A stretch of 64,000 nt of DNA from Dipteris shenzhenensis (GCA_047967505.1 CM106539.1); one strand, 5' to 3'. Shown: positions 11,067-20,712, counted from the stretch's first letter. Notes: a model not told the origin generated them from the letters alone. Numbers and translations: made by a program.

Positions 11067-11520
11067 CACGCGCATGCACGAATGCACACACACACATGGA
11101 AAAGAGAGGGGATGAAGAAACAAGAAGATAGGAAAAGAGAGGAAATTAGAAGAGAAGAGAGAAAAACAAAGGTAAAGCAAGGGAAGGAGAGGAAAGGAGA
11201 AGGGATAAAGAAAAGAGAGGGAAAGAGAAGAAAATAGGGAAAAGAGAGCAAATGAAGAAAAGAGAAGATAGGAAAAGAGAGAAAAAGAGAGAGAATGAGA
11301 GAGAAGGAGAGGAAAGGAGTAGGGATGAAGAAAAGGGAAGGGAAAAGAGAGGGATGAAGAAAAGAGAAGAGAGGAAAGAGAGGGAAAGAGAGGAAAGGAG
11401 AAGGATGAAGAAAAGAAAGGAAAATAAAATAAAAGAGAATGGACATGAGGGGGGGAAAGAGAGGAAATGAAGAAAGTAGAAGATAGGAAAAGAGAGTAAA
11501 CAAGAAGAAAAGAGAGGGAA
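10840..11520. repeat. Compound pyrimidine / CA / purine tract
   Basis: About 170 bp of CT-rich sequence, ending in a pure (CT)n run, passes into (CA)n at about 11012-11063. Then comes more than 400 bp of GA-rich sequence made of variants of AAGAGAGGGAAAGAGAGG. The pyrimidine-rich and purine-rich blocks lie on the same strand, so the halves are roughly complementary. All open frames here are low-complexity artefacts. Confidence 0.9.
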
Positions 11521-11762
11521 GTGTATTTGCAAGCTATTAATTTACTTAAATGCAATATCAATTTACTTATACGAAAGACTTTTTGATGATGTATACAACA
11601 TCAAAATGAAATAATAAACATCAAATCTCAATAGAACATGCAAAAGGAAATAATACTCCATTTTACTTAACATGATGTTCTGTAGCGGGAAGAGAAAATA
11701 ATTTGAAAATGGTATTCTTTATTTACATAGAGTAGTATTACAAAGAGCACCCACTTGAACAC

Positions 11763-12752
11763 TTTTAGCCAGAAAAGAAACCGAGACCAAAGGCTAGAGA
11801 CTAAGTATGGCGACACTCAAAGGCCATAGAGAAAAGGAGATCACGAGGCCGAAGGGATGTCATAGGGGTGAACAAGGAATTAGAAGTGGAGGGAAGGAAA
11901 AGGGAGACTATGACACAAGGGGAAAGGGAGAGGGGGAAGAGAAGCAGGTACATGATAGGAGGAGGAATGTTGAGATGTGGACATCAAGGGAAGAGAACCA
12001 TACTTTATTGGAAAGAAGGGATGAGAGGGAAATATCAAAATACTAGCTAGGTGGCTTTACAAGAATGAGCGTGTCTCATCAAGGAATAGCCCCTTCCTTT
12101 TATAGCCAAAAGAGGGGGTCTCTCCACATTAATGTATCCTCCCACATGCATGGTGTGTGTGGAAAAGTCTTCCATGTGGGCTAGGTGGGTACGCACTCTC
12201 AATTGTGTGCAACAACCCTTTGCCTCAATTTTCCACATAAATCAAGCCCCATATCTCAAGTCTATGATACTCCCTTGGTCTCTTTCCAATTTTATAATAT
12301 GTTCAAACCTCTAGGAGGACAAGTGGAGGGTTGGCACAAGGAATCTTGCCACCTCATCCTACTTTCCCCATTATTTAACTAGCTCTCTTGGTCCTTTTAT
12401 ACCTCCCCCACATGGGCCTATCCATATGGAGGGAATAACTCAATATAATATCTATCTCCACCTATTTTATATTGCTTCTCCCATGGACTTTGAGCCATAT
12501 CTCACTATATGCAGCCTAGGTGGAGGGGTGGCACATGGAGGAGCCATGCCACCTTGCATTTTATAATATTACTATTATGGATTATGTACAACACACCTTA
12601 TGGGTCCTCTTACATGGAAGGGTGGCACATGGTCATGCCCTGCCACCTCAACCTTGGGCCCTATGCACACCATATTTTATTATACTATTGCCACATATAC
12701 AAACACACATACATATTAATGCCTTTTTCCTTAGACAATTTTATCCATAACA
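11763..12752 (-). repeat. Ty3-B 3' LTR
   Basis: Pairs with 19727-20712. From about 12185 onward the two copies are almost letter for letter the same; more differences lie between 11840 and 12185. The minus-strand start is TGTTATGG next to a G-tract. The other end reads GGCTAAAA, not the canonical CA. The pol stop codon lies just inside this LTR. Confidence 0.88.
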
Positions 12753-15700
12753 GTTCCCCCCCCAGGCAGGGAATGCACAGCATTTCCATGCCTGGGACCA
12801 TCACGCACAAAGAAAGGCTTGAGGTAACGCTTGTTGATCACCTTCTTGCCATATGGTTCATGCAGCTCCTGAACTTGTACAGACCCATTGCTACGTTCTT
12901 TGATGACTTTGTATGGACCAGCCCACAGTGGCAGAAACTTCTTATCCATTTGGTGGTCCAATCTATTATCAAAGCATAGCACAACATCCCCCTCAGCGAA
13001 GTGTCTTTCCCATCCCTTGCGAATCTTAGCATCCAATCGGGCCTTTTGTCGATTCTTTTGGATCTCTGTTTGATGTAGTGCAAGGCGTCGGGTCTCATTT
13101 AACTTCTCAAGTTGTACCAATCTGGCCTCTACATGTTCATCTTCTGTCATTCTCTGTTCCTGCGCCAATCTCAAGGCCGGAATCTCTATCTCTAGTGGTA
13201 AAACTGCCTCAGTACCATACACCAACTCAAAAGGGGTGTGACTTGTAGATGTTTTATGAGTGATGTTGTAAGCCCACACGGCTTCAGTGACCTTCTGATC
13301 CCATTGGCTCCTATTCCCTGCGGCCATTTTTCCCATGGTTTTACAAAGGAGGCCATTGGTCCGCTCTGTTTGACCCATGGATGCTGGGTAATAGATGCTA
13401 GAAGTGTGATGATCAATGCCCATGCGATCCATGAGTAACTCCACTGCTTCATTTAAGAATGGACTCCCATGGTCAGAGACTATCTCCATGGGTGTCCCAA
13501 ACCTTGTACAGATACGTTCAAGGATGAAATTTGAAATTGCCTTGCCATTTGCAGCAGAGAGGGCGATAGCTTCAGCCCACTTAGTGACATACTGAGTGGC
13601 TACCAAAAGATACTTCTTTTTGCGGGCAGCCATGGGCAAGGGCCCGACAAAATCTATTCCCCATTTTTGAAATAGATGGATGGACATCACTGGGTGATGT
13701 TGCCCGGGACGCAAATCCTTCCTACCGAAGAATTGACATGGTTCACAGGTTTTGCAATACAAAGTGACATCCTTGAACAAGGTCGGCCAATAGTATCCAG
13801 CATGTAAAATCTTCTTAGCTATATAGTCACTGGCATAGTGGCCTCCACAAAATCCATCATGATAATGCTTCAATGCCTTAGGCACTTCATCTGCATCAAT
13901 GGCCCGTCTGAGTACCCCATCCATGCCTTGACGGTACAACACCCCATCAAGGAGGGTATAGCGCCTACTATCTCTGCGGATCTTCTTTCTCTCATAGCTA
14001 GTACTTTCTGAAGGAAAGGAGAAAGCGGTCAAAAACTTATAGATACCACCATACCAAGGATCCCCAACTTCTATGGCTGCTACAAGGGTTGCATCAAGGC
14101 ACTGCTCTAAATCAATCAAAGCATTCTTCAAGTTAGAACAACCCCCTTTTACAATTTTGAAAGAAAAATCATATTCTTGTAGAACTGCCAACCATTTGGC
14201 CAACCAGCCCATGGGATTTGGTGATTGAAGAACCTGCTTTGCAAGACCAGTGTCAGTGAGTATAAAGAAGGACCTTCTAGCCACATAATGCTTAAATTTC
14301 TCAATGCAAAACACCAAAGACAAGGCATGCTTGTCGGCCTCTGAATAGCGTCACTCGGTGTCGAGCAATTGTCGAGAAGCAAATCGAACGGGGTACATGA
14401 ATCGATCCTCCCCTTGCTGGAGAAGAATACCTGCCAAAGTGTGCTCACCAAACCCAGGATTGATATAGAAGGTCTTTGACCAGTCTGGATTGCGTAGAAT
14501 GGGTTCTGAAGCCAGAGCATTCTTGATTTGTGCAAAACCATGATCACAATCCTCATCCCAAGAAAAATCAATCCCATCTTTTAATAGCATAGTCATGGGC
14601 CATGTCAAAGCAGCATACTGATCAATGAAGCGGCGATAGTATCCTACTAGATTGACAAATGAGCGTACCTGACGTTTGGTTGTAGGTGGGGAGAGTTTGA
14701 GGATGGCTTCTACCTTCTCGGGGTCAGGCTTGATGCCCTCGGATGAGACAACATGTCCCAATAACCTCCCTTGAGTGGCTCCAATGGTGCATTTCTCAGG
14801 GTTGAGACTGCCATTTGCATCATTGACCCTTTGGAAGGCCAATCTAACCTTCATGATGTGCTCCTTACGTGATGAGAATATACAAAAATCATCTAAAAAC
14901 ACCTCCAAGAAATCCCCCAAATAAGGAGCAAACACCATCTGCATAAATCTTTGAAAGGTGGTAGGAGCATTGGTGAGGCCAAATGGCATTACTTTGAATG
15001 CAAATGTCCCCCAGGGTGTGGCAAATGTGGTTTTAAGAACATCTTCCTCGGCAATTCTGATTTGATAAAACCCAAAGTAACCATCACAGAAAGTATACAT
15101 CTCATGACCACTTACCTTCTCAAGAATGAGGTCTTGAAAGGGTAGAGGATGATGATCCCTCTTGGTGGCAGCATTGAGCTTCTTATAGTCGATGCAGACC
15201 CGCCACTTGTTGTTTTTCTTTGGGATGACTACCACTGGTGAAACCCATTCAGTATTGTGAACCGGAACAATAAACCCAGCCTCTACAAGCTTCTGCAACT
15301 CTGAGCGCAAAGCGTCGGTCTGCAGGGGCCCTAATCTCCGATACTTCTGAGCCACAGGCTTTGCATCAGGCTTCAGCTCTATCTTGTGCTCTATGGCAGT
15401 CACATGGCGAAGGTGGTGGTAGCTAGTTGCAAAGAGGTCAGGGAAATCTTTGAACATTTCAAGAAACTCATCTTTCTCACCTGGAGTGAGGTCTGGAGAA
15501 AGCATTGATTCGAGCTGTTGAGGACTAGCTGTTATCTTTTCTGCAGGTGGCAGGGTCGGACACACCCCCATCATGTAAACTTCCTCCTCTGAGAATTCGT
15601 CCCCCCCGTCTGATTCTTCCATGGACTCAGACACTGAAGATGAGATAGTATCACTGTCATGCTCCTCTTCTTCTTCCGATTCCATGGCACCAGGTTGCAC

Positions 15701-16330
15701 AGGGATTTTCTCCTTGGAAGCACCAAAAGACATGTGTACTGTCTTCCAATAGCTGACTGCATCACTTTTTCTCAACCATGGTCTCTCCAGTATGGCTGGG
15801 TAACTTCTGCCTGTATCTTCAATGTCCACTACATAGAAATTGACAGTGGTGGTCAACCCGTTGACAGTGATGGGCAAATCCTCAATGACTCCCATGGTGG
15901 TGAGTCGTCGACCATCTGCTACCTTGATGCGAGTGGAGGAACGCCTTGTACATTTCAAATTTAATTTCTTCATGATGCGGGGCACCATGATATTACATGC
16001 AGCTCCCCCATCAACACACACATTTTTGACACGGCAATTATCTATGATGACATCTACTGTGTGTGGGTGCCGATCAATTTCTTCAGAGATAGAAGATACC
16101 TCTCGTACCTTTCCCTTCTTCTTGCTCTTCCTTGTTGAGAGACCTTGCTGCAGCTCACGTCTCACCTTAGGGCTTAATGCTATTAGTTGAGGGAGTGTGA
16201 TGCTCAAAGACCGATGAGCAAGGTCCTGAACGACCGAATAGTCCTCTTGCCCTGAGCCGATCGGAAAATCCGAGGGTGACCACTTACTCCTGCGAGATCT
16301 TTTAGTCTTCTCTGTTGGTGGGTCTGCCAT
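12731..16330 (-). pseudogene. pol: Ty3-B pol: protease, RT, degenerate RNase H, integrase (one nonsense codon)
   Basis: A 1200-codon frame starting ATG at 16330, broken only by TGA at 14351-14353 inside RNase H, a typical C-to-T change of CGA. Protease: CVDGGAACNIM, then AILERPWL. RT: WRVCIDYKKLN, DGYFGFYQI, MPFGLTNAPTTFQ and catalytic FLDDFCIF. RNase H: the first catalytic Asp site reads FYINPGFGEH and the catalytic Glu site reads EADKHAL, so both acids are missing; the third Asp (ILTDTGL) remains. Integrase: zinc-binding H..H and CKTCEPC, then the D-D-E triad in GIDFVGP, VSDHGSPF and GQTERTNG. The C-terminus has LWAGPYKVIKE and no chromodomain. ATG lies one base after the gag stop. Confidence 0.88.
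12753..12764 (-). promoter_or_regulatory. Ty3-B polypurine tract
   Basis: On the minus strand a run of eight G followed by AAC directly precedes the LTR start TGTTATGG. This is the expected place and composition for the primer of plus-strand DNA synthesis. Confidence 0.75.
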
Positions 16331-16331
16331 C

Positions 16332-17429
16332 TCAGCATCTGAGGGCTCTCAGAAGGACACCTTCTTCCTGGGGCAGCCCGGCACGGTTTGGAGAGGGGTC
16401 CGAGGTAGCACGAGTTCTTTTCCCGAGATCAAGGATCTCCACATCAGAATCCTCAGTGCCCGACTCACTTAGAAGATTCACCCTTGGAATATTGGGGCAT
16501 TCTGTGCGATAATGACCCTTCTGGTGGCACTCGTAGCATACAACATTAGCACGATCTCTTGGAGGGCGGTTGGCTTGATTTCTGATGCCCACCATCTCAA
16601 GCCAAAGATCATTCAGGGCCTTTGCTAGGTCATTGACTCCAGGTTCTATTGCAGGGGGGGTCTCTTTAGTTGGAGGGGCCACGGGAGTAGAGAGGAGGGG
16701 AGCTCGTGGGTGAGGTTGGGGAAATCTTCGAGGCGGAGGATGAGGATATCCACCTTGTTGAGGGTAAGCATCTAAGGGAGGACCATACATTTGAGGTGGA
16801 GGCGGTGGATACATCCCTGATGAGGGGTGGGGGTATGCCCCTGAGTTAGACCCCCCAGGTTGTTGTTGCAGGAATGGAGGGGGATGCGAAGGGACAATCG
16901 TCTTCTTTGAAGCGGGGTCAGACTGAACTTTATCAAACTTTTGAGCAATCTCATGTGCTAGCACCATAGTTTCTGGATTCTCCCATTTAAGCTTGAGGTG
17001 GAATTCATCACTCGCTCCTGTTACAAGGTAGCCCAGCACATGCTGAGTCATCCCAGCTCGAAACCTGGCATTGTCCTCCTGTGTGGCAATCAAACGGTCT
17101 AGGAGCACGGCCACTCAATCCACATATCGACGCGCCGTCTCACCTTCTGACTGCTTCAAATTTGCCACCTGCAGGTACACATTCTCCGGCTCCTCTTCTT
17201 TGTCGAAATACTCAATCATTGCTGCTGTCAACCTTGGCCAGCTTTGGCGAACATCTTCGGCTTGCTTCTCATACCACACTTGAGCCAAACCTTCTAGAAA
17301 TGTGGGAAGAACCAATAGCCATCTGTCTTCAGTAAGAAAGTTGAGAGAAACACAACGGCGCTTGAAAGCCACAAGATACTCATTTGGATTTTCTTCTACA
17401 CGTCCACAAAACACGGGAATGTCAGCCAT
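16332..17429 (-). pseudogene. gag: Ty3-B gag (one nonsense codon)
   Basis: Structural Gag of about 365 codons, from ATG at 17429 to TGA at 16332-16334. The capsid core includes WLLVLPTFLEGLAQVWYEKQ and LKQSEGETARRYVD. A Pro/Gly/Tyr-rich linker (YPPPPPQMYGPP) follows, then one zinc knuckle CYECHQKGHYRTEC of CX2CX4HX4C type. A TGA at 17115-17117 interrupts the capsid domain, and the frame continues on the other side. The junction to pol is TGA, one base, ATG, a +1 frame step; reinitiation or frameshifting could both supply Pol. Confidence 0.85.
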
Positions 17430-17786
17430 GCTTGGAAGATGGAAAAGAGGGGCTTATCTATGGACGAACAATAGTAAGAGGAAGCTTGAATTGAAAATCG
17501 GGTGAAGATACATTAAAAAAGCACACATAGGCAGGGTAGGGTATGACTGGTGTAGTGTGAAATATTACACGAGAAGAATCTTCAGCATAGAATAGCACAT
17601 AGACAATCTTAAAAGGACCAACCCTCATGATATCACATTGATCATTACACGCGAGGGTTAAAGGCGCGGCGTTGCATGAGGTTGTTCATCAAGGCAAACA
17701 AGAATGCCATGACAAATGTCAGCAGTTGGAGAGCTTGCACATCACCTTCAGCTTCTTCCAGTTCTTGTAGTCGCCATGCTATTTCT
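17430..17786 (-). other. Spacer between Ty3-B 5' module and gag
   Basis: About 360 bp with no supported ORF in the element's direction. It separates the RNase H/zinc-knuckle module from the gag ATG, and could hold an internal leader for gag translation. Confidence 0.4.
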
Positions 17787-18032
17787 TCAAGGGGTGTGCG
17801 GTCTGGCATCCTTCTTTTGAGCAATGTCCTTGAGAACCCTCCTGATGATCCGCCAAAGTCGGTGAACTCGTATCAAGTATGCCCAACACTTAGTATCATG
17901 ATGACCACAACTTTTGCATTCCTTACAAATGATCACCCTCCTTCGTGGCTTGCGACTTTGTTGGGGTGGCGCTTCCACTCGCGTCATGCGTGATTGAAAT
18001 ACAAGCTTCACGTGCCAAGAAATCAGCAACAA
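17787..18032 (-). CDS. Zinc-knuckle frame overlapping the RNase H ORF (+1)
   Basis: A frame of up to 81 codons that overlaps the last 110 bp of the RNase H ORF in the +1 frame. It encodes a basic stretch (SRKPRRRV) directly followed by a perfect CX2CX4HX4C knuckle, CKECKSCGHHDTKC, and then an Arg-rich tail. It has no convincing start of its own inside the overlap, so it would need a +1 frameshift from the RNase H ORF or a mutation has split one original protein. A second nucleic-acid-binding knuckle outside gag is unusual for a Ty3 element. Confidence 0.5.
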   Translation of the reverse strand: MLLISWHVKLVFQSRMTRVEAPPQQSRKPRRRVIICKECKSCGHHDTKCWAYLIRVHRLWRIIRRVLKDIAQKKDARPHTP

Positions 18033-18387
18033 GATTTCGAGCTCGAGGGATATGCTGAATTTTTACCTCTTCAAATTGGTTGCAAAGTTCCAAGGCTTGT
18101 TGATGTCGTGGAACCAAGCCTTTGCTCCGCACCTTCCACCTTCCACTAACTTGTTCGCACACTACTTGAGAATCTCCTTGCACCTCCAATTGCTTGGCAT
18201 GATGTTCTTGTGCCTTTTGTAGCCCAAAAATGAGCACCGAGTACTCAGCTTGATTGCAAGTACTTGCGGGTGAAGACTTGCTGTAACAATACTCCTCACC
18301 ACCCGGTGAAGTGAGCTTCACACCCATGCCAGCCGCCTTGGTCGAAGGTTTGTAAGCTCCATCAAATTGAAGAATCCAAGATGTCAT
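17923..18387 (-). CDS. Stand-alone RNase H (RVT_3 type) upstream of gag in Ty3-B
   Basis: A 154-residue ORF with ATG directly before the domain and TAA at 17923-17925. It shows the full set of RNase H catalytic acids: D9 in ILQFDGA, E48 in NQAEYSVL, D72 in QGDSQVV and D122 in NLVADFLA. The conserved His region is IQHIPRARN (H112), as in plant RVT_3 and archaeal-like RNase H. It would degrade RNA in RNA-DNA hybrids during reverse transcription. The pol-encoded RNase H of the same element lacks two catalytic residues, so this ORF may supply the activity. It lies in the element's sense direction about 490 bp before gag. Alternatively it is a captured host RNase H gene with no role in transposition, but its intact residues in a young element argue against simple debris. 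Confidence 0.8.
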   Translation of the reverse strand: MTSWILQFDGAYKPSTKAAGMGVKLTSPGGEEYCYSKSSPASTCNQAEYSVLIFGLQKAQEHHAKQLEVQGDSQVVCEQVSGRWKVRSKGLVPRHQQALELCNQFEEVKIQHIPRARNLVADFLAREACISITHDASGSATPTKSQATKEGDHL

Positions 18388-18610
18388 CACACCAAGACTA
18401 GAATTCGGACATCCCAAGTTTCTCGGTAGTCCAAGATAGGTAGGAGGAGAGGGTGGGGAGAATTCAACACTTGAGCCAAACGTTCAGCACCAAATAAACT
18501 TGCAATTCTTTGTTGATAGTTTATCTTAAGCCCAAAAAGAATTACAATTTGAAGCTCGAAATGAGGCACAAAAGGCTGATTAGGTACAAATGGATTCCTT
18601 GGTCGAAACA

Positions 18611-19021
18611 TTACCAACCATAGCCAAGGCCTAGAAGCCTTTGTAATGAGATTGTGAATAAACCATTCAGGACGAGCTTTCCCACAGGAATCAACAAGCA
18701 GATGCGCCAAATCTCCCCCCAAGCTTGGGGAGCATCCCACCCTTCGATGAAGGATACCGTTTTGATTACCTCTGAAGCAGCAAGTAGTTCGATCACCGCA
18801 CAATGAGTAGAAGTAAAGTCAAAATCCTCCCAGCGTATCAGTAGTTCGTCACCATGAATCATCCACGGTGTGTCATTCCACCCGTCATCACCATCAATAA
18901 TGCACTGGACAATCAGCCGTTGAAGGTCGACATGAAGATCAAGGAAGACATCTTGTGCATTGGTAGCCGTAAGGTGCGGAGGAACAGGCACCAATTCCTT
19001 AAACGCATCGAGAAGTGACAT
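18611..19021 (-). CDS. Unknown 136-residue ORF in Ty3-B 5' module
   Basis: ATG at 19021, stop at 18611, first ORF after the Ty3-B leader. The sequence begins MSLLDAFKELVPVPPHL, is acidic in the middle (IIDGDDGWND, RWEDFDF) and Leu-rich toward the end. There is no signal peptide, zinc motif or catalytic motif I recognise. It precedes the RNase H ORF by about 220 bp. A frame shift near 18620 could extend it toward the RNase H frame. I do not assign a function. Confidence 0.5.
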   Translation of the reverse strand: MSLLDAFKELVPVPPHLTATNAQDVFLDLHVDLQRLIVQCIIDGDDGWNDTPWMIHGDELLIRWEDFDFTSTHCAVIELLAASEVIKTVSFIEGWDAPQAWGEIWRICLLIPVGKLVLNGLFTISLQRLLGLGYGW

Positions 19022-19227
19022 AAATGTCCACCCTTCTCGTGAGGCGTGTGTCCGTGAAGTGAGCTTGTAGAAGTTCTGAATTGGCGATCTAGTAAGAGAT
19101 GTGGATAGAGCACATAAAATGAAATATTTTTGCTTTTTACAGCAAGAGCAGACTCCTTACGGTTAGAGAGTTACAGCTCCCGCGATTTCAATATATGAAC
19201 AAAAATCATTACATTTTTACCACTTCC

Positions 19228-19310
19228 AACTTGTTGGCCCAATGATAAGACTTTCTTTTGTGAAGGGGGAGGTCTTGGGTTCCAATCCTACTCTTTAATA
19301 AAAAGAGAGG
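19228..19310 (+). repeat. tRNA-derived SINE-like head inside Ty3-B leader
   Basis: On the + strand, opposite to the element, TTGGCCCAATGATAAGAC resembles a Pol III A box and GGTCTTGGGTTCCAATCC about 35 bp later resembles a B box (consensus GGTTCGANTCC, one mismatch in the core). This arrangement is typical of plant tRNA-derived SINE heads. A purine-rich stretch follows; no clear tail or target duplication is seen. Confidence 0.45.
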
Positions 19311-19407
19311 AGGGGAGAGGAGAAGGAGAAGAGAAAGAGAAAGAGAAGAAGAAGAAGAGGAGATAGGGGGGCGCGGGATCTGCTGTTACTCTTTTGCAGG
19401 GGCTCAG

Positions 19408-19590
19408 GAAACAGTCCGCGACCAGAGCAGTCCAGAAAACTGTCCGCAACCAGAAGTCGCAGAAGTCCAGAGAACTGTCACGCAGGTGAGCGCAGAAAAC
19501 TGTTCGCAACCAGAAGTCGCAGCAGTCCAGAGAACTGGCAGAAAACTGTCCACAACCAGAAGTCACAACAGTCCAGAGAACTGTCGCGCC
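19408..19590 (-). repeat. Short tandem array in Ty3-B leader
   Basis: Three full copies and a partial one of a 45-60 bp unit containing AACTGTCCGCAACCAGAAG and CAGTCCAGAGAACTG. The units vary slightly in length. The position after the primer site suggests a packaging or leader function, or simple slippage. Confidence 0.75.
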
Positions 19591-19701
19591 AGGAGACGCA
19601 TGATTCGAAGGCACGTGCAGTAGCTTAGAAAGAGCACAGATGGTATAGTTTTGTTGATGTAACCCGTACGAATAGAAGATTCGCCACCAGCCGTGGAGAT
19701 T

Positions 19702-19722
19702 CGTATCCCAACAGCCACACCA
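19702..19722 (-). promoter_or_regulatory. Candidate primer-binding site of Ty3-B
   Basis: On the minus strand TGGTGTGGCTGTTGGGATAC starts four bases after the LTR edge. It begins TGG, as needed to pair with a tRNA CCA end, and its complement carries a T-loop-like TTCGTAT. It is not the common tRNA-Met or tRNA-Asp site. The primer tRNA is not identified. Confidence 0.4.
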
Positions 19723-19726
19723 AAAC

Positions 19727-20712
19727 TTTTAGCCGGAAAAGAAACCGAGACCAAAGGCTAGAGACTAAGTATGGCGACGCTCAAAGGCCATAGAGAAAAG
19801 GAGATCACGAGGGCGAAGGGATGTCATAGGGGTGAACAAGGAATTAGAAGTGGAGGGAAGGAAAAGGGAGACTATGGCACAAGGGGAAAGGGAGAGGGGG
19901 AAGAGAAGCATGTACATGATTGGAGGAGGAATGTAAAGATGGAGACATCAAGGAAAGAGGACCATGCTTTATTTGGAAGAAAGAGAAGGAGGAAATCAAA
20001 GTACTAGCTAGGTGGCTTTACAAGAATGAGCGTGTCTCATCAAGGAATAGCCCCCTCCTTTTATAGCCAAAAGAGGGGGTCTCTCCCAATAAATGCATCC
20101 TCCCACATGCATGGTGTGTGTGGAAAAGTCTCCCATGTGGGCTAGCAGTGACGCACTCTCAATTGTGTGCGACAACCCTTTGCCTCAATTTTCCACATAA
20201 ATCAAGCCCCATATCTCAAGTCTATGATACTCCCTTGGTCTCTTTCCAATTTTATAATATGTTCAAACCTCGAGGAGGACAAGTGGAGGGTTGGCACAAG
20301 GAATCTTGCCACCTCATCCTACTTTCCCCATTATTTAACTAGCTCTCTTGGTCCTTTTATACCTCCCCCACATGGGCCTATTCATATGGAGGGAATAACT
20401 CAATATAATATCTATCTCCACCTATTTTATATTGCTTCTCCCATGGACTTTGAGCCATATCTCACTATATGCAGCCTAGGTGGAGGGGTGGCACATGGAG
20501 GAGCCATGCCACCTTGCATTTTATAATATTACTATTATGGATTATGTACAACACACCTTATGGGTCCTCTTACATGGAAGGGTGGCACATGGTCATGCCC
20601 TGCCACCTCAACCTTGGGCCCTATGCACACCATATTTTATTATACTATTGCCACATATACAAACACACATACATATTAATGCCTTTTTCCTTAGACAATT
20701 TTATCCATAACA
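19727..20712 (-). repeat. Ty3-B 5' LTR
   Basis: Near-identical partner of 11763-12752, carrying the promoter for the minus-strand transcript. It ends about 60 bp from the stop codon of the candidate gene at 20773-23310, so the element landed just beyond that gene's 3' end. Confidence 0.88.
20058..20065 (-). promoter_or_regulatory. TATA box of Ty3-B LTR promoter
   Basis: TATAAAAG on the minus strand inside the 5' LTR; the same box is at about 12098-12105 in the 3' LTR. Transcription would start some 30 bp downstream on the minus strand. Confidence 0.5.

Larger units (their letters stand above)
19022..19701 (-). other. Ty3-B leader region
   Basis: About 680 bp between the candidate primer site and the first ORF. 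It contains a SINE-like head at 19228-19310, a purine-rich stretch at 19300-19370 and a short tandem array at 19408-19590. No coding potential is supported. Confidence 0.6.
11763..20712 (-). mobile_element. Ty3-B: young Ty3/gypsy element with an extra 5' RNase H module
   Basis: An 8.95-kb element read on the minus strand. Two LTRs of about 990 bp differ at only a few places by eye. ACAC flanks both ends as a possible 4-bp target duplication. Order along the minus strand: 5' LTR (19727-20712), leader with a SINE fragment and short tandem repeats, unknown ORF, stand-alone RNase H, overlapping zinc-knuckle frame, gag, pol (protease, RT, degenerate RNase H, integrase), polypurine tract, 3' LTR. 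Only one nonsense codon breaks gag and one breaks pol, so insertion was recent. The integrase has no chromodomain. The DGY.GFYQI and FLDDF motifs in RT resemble Athila-type non-chromoviruses, but the lineage should be set by a tree. Confidence 0.9.

Noticed and set aside
10774-11561. Long open frames on both strands (up to 205 codons)
   Set aside because: They encode only Ser-Leu, Arg-Glu, Phe-Ser repeats from the CT/GA tract.
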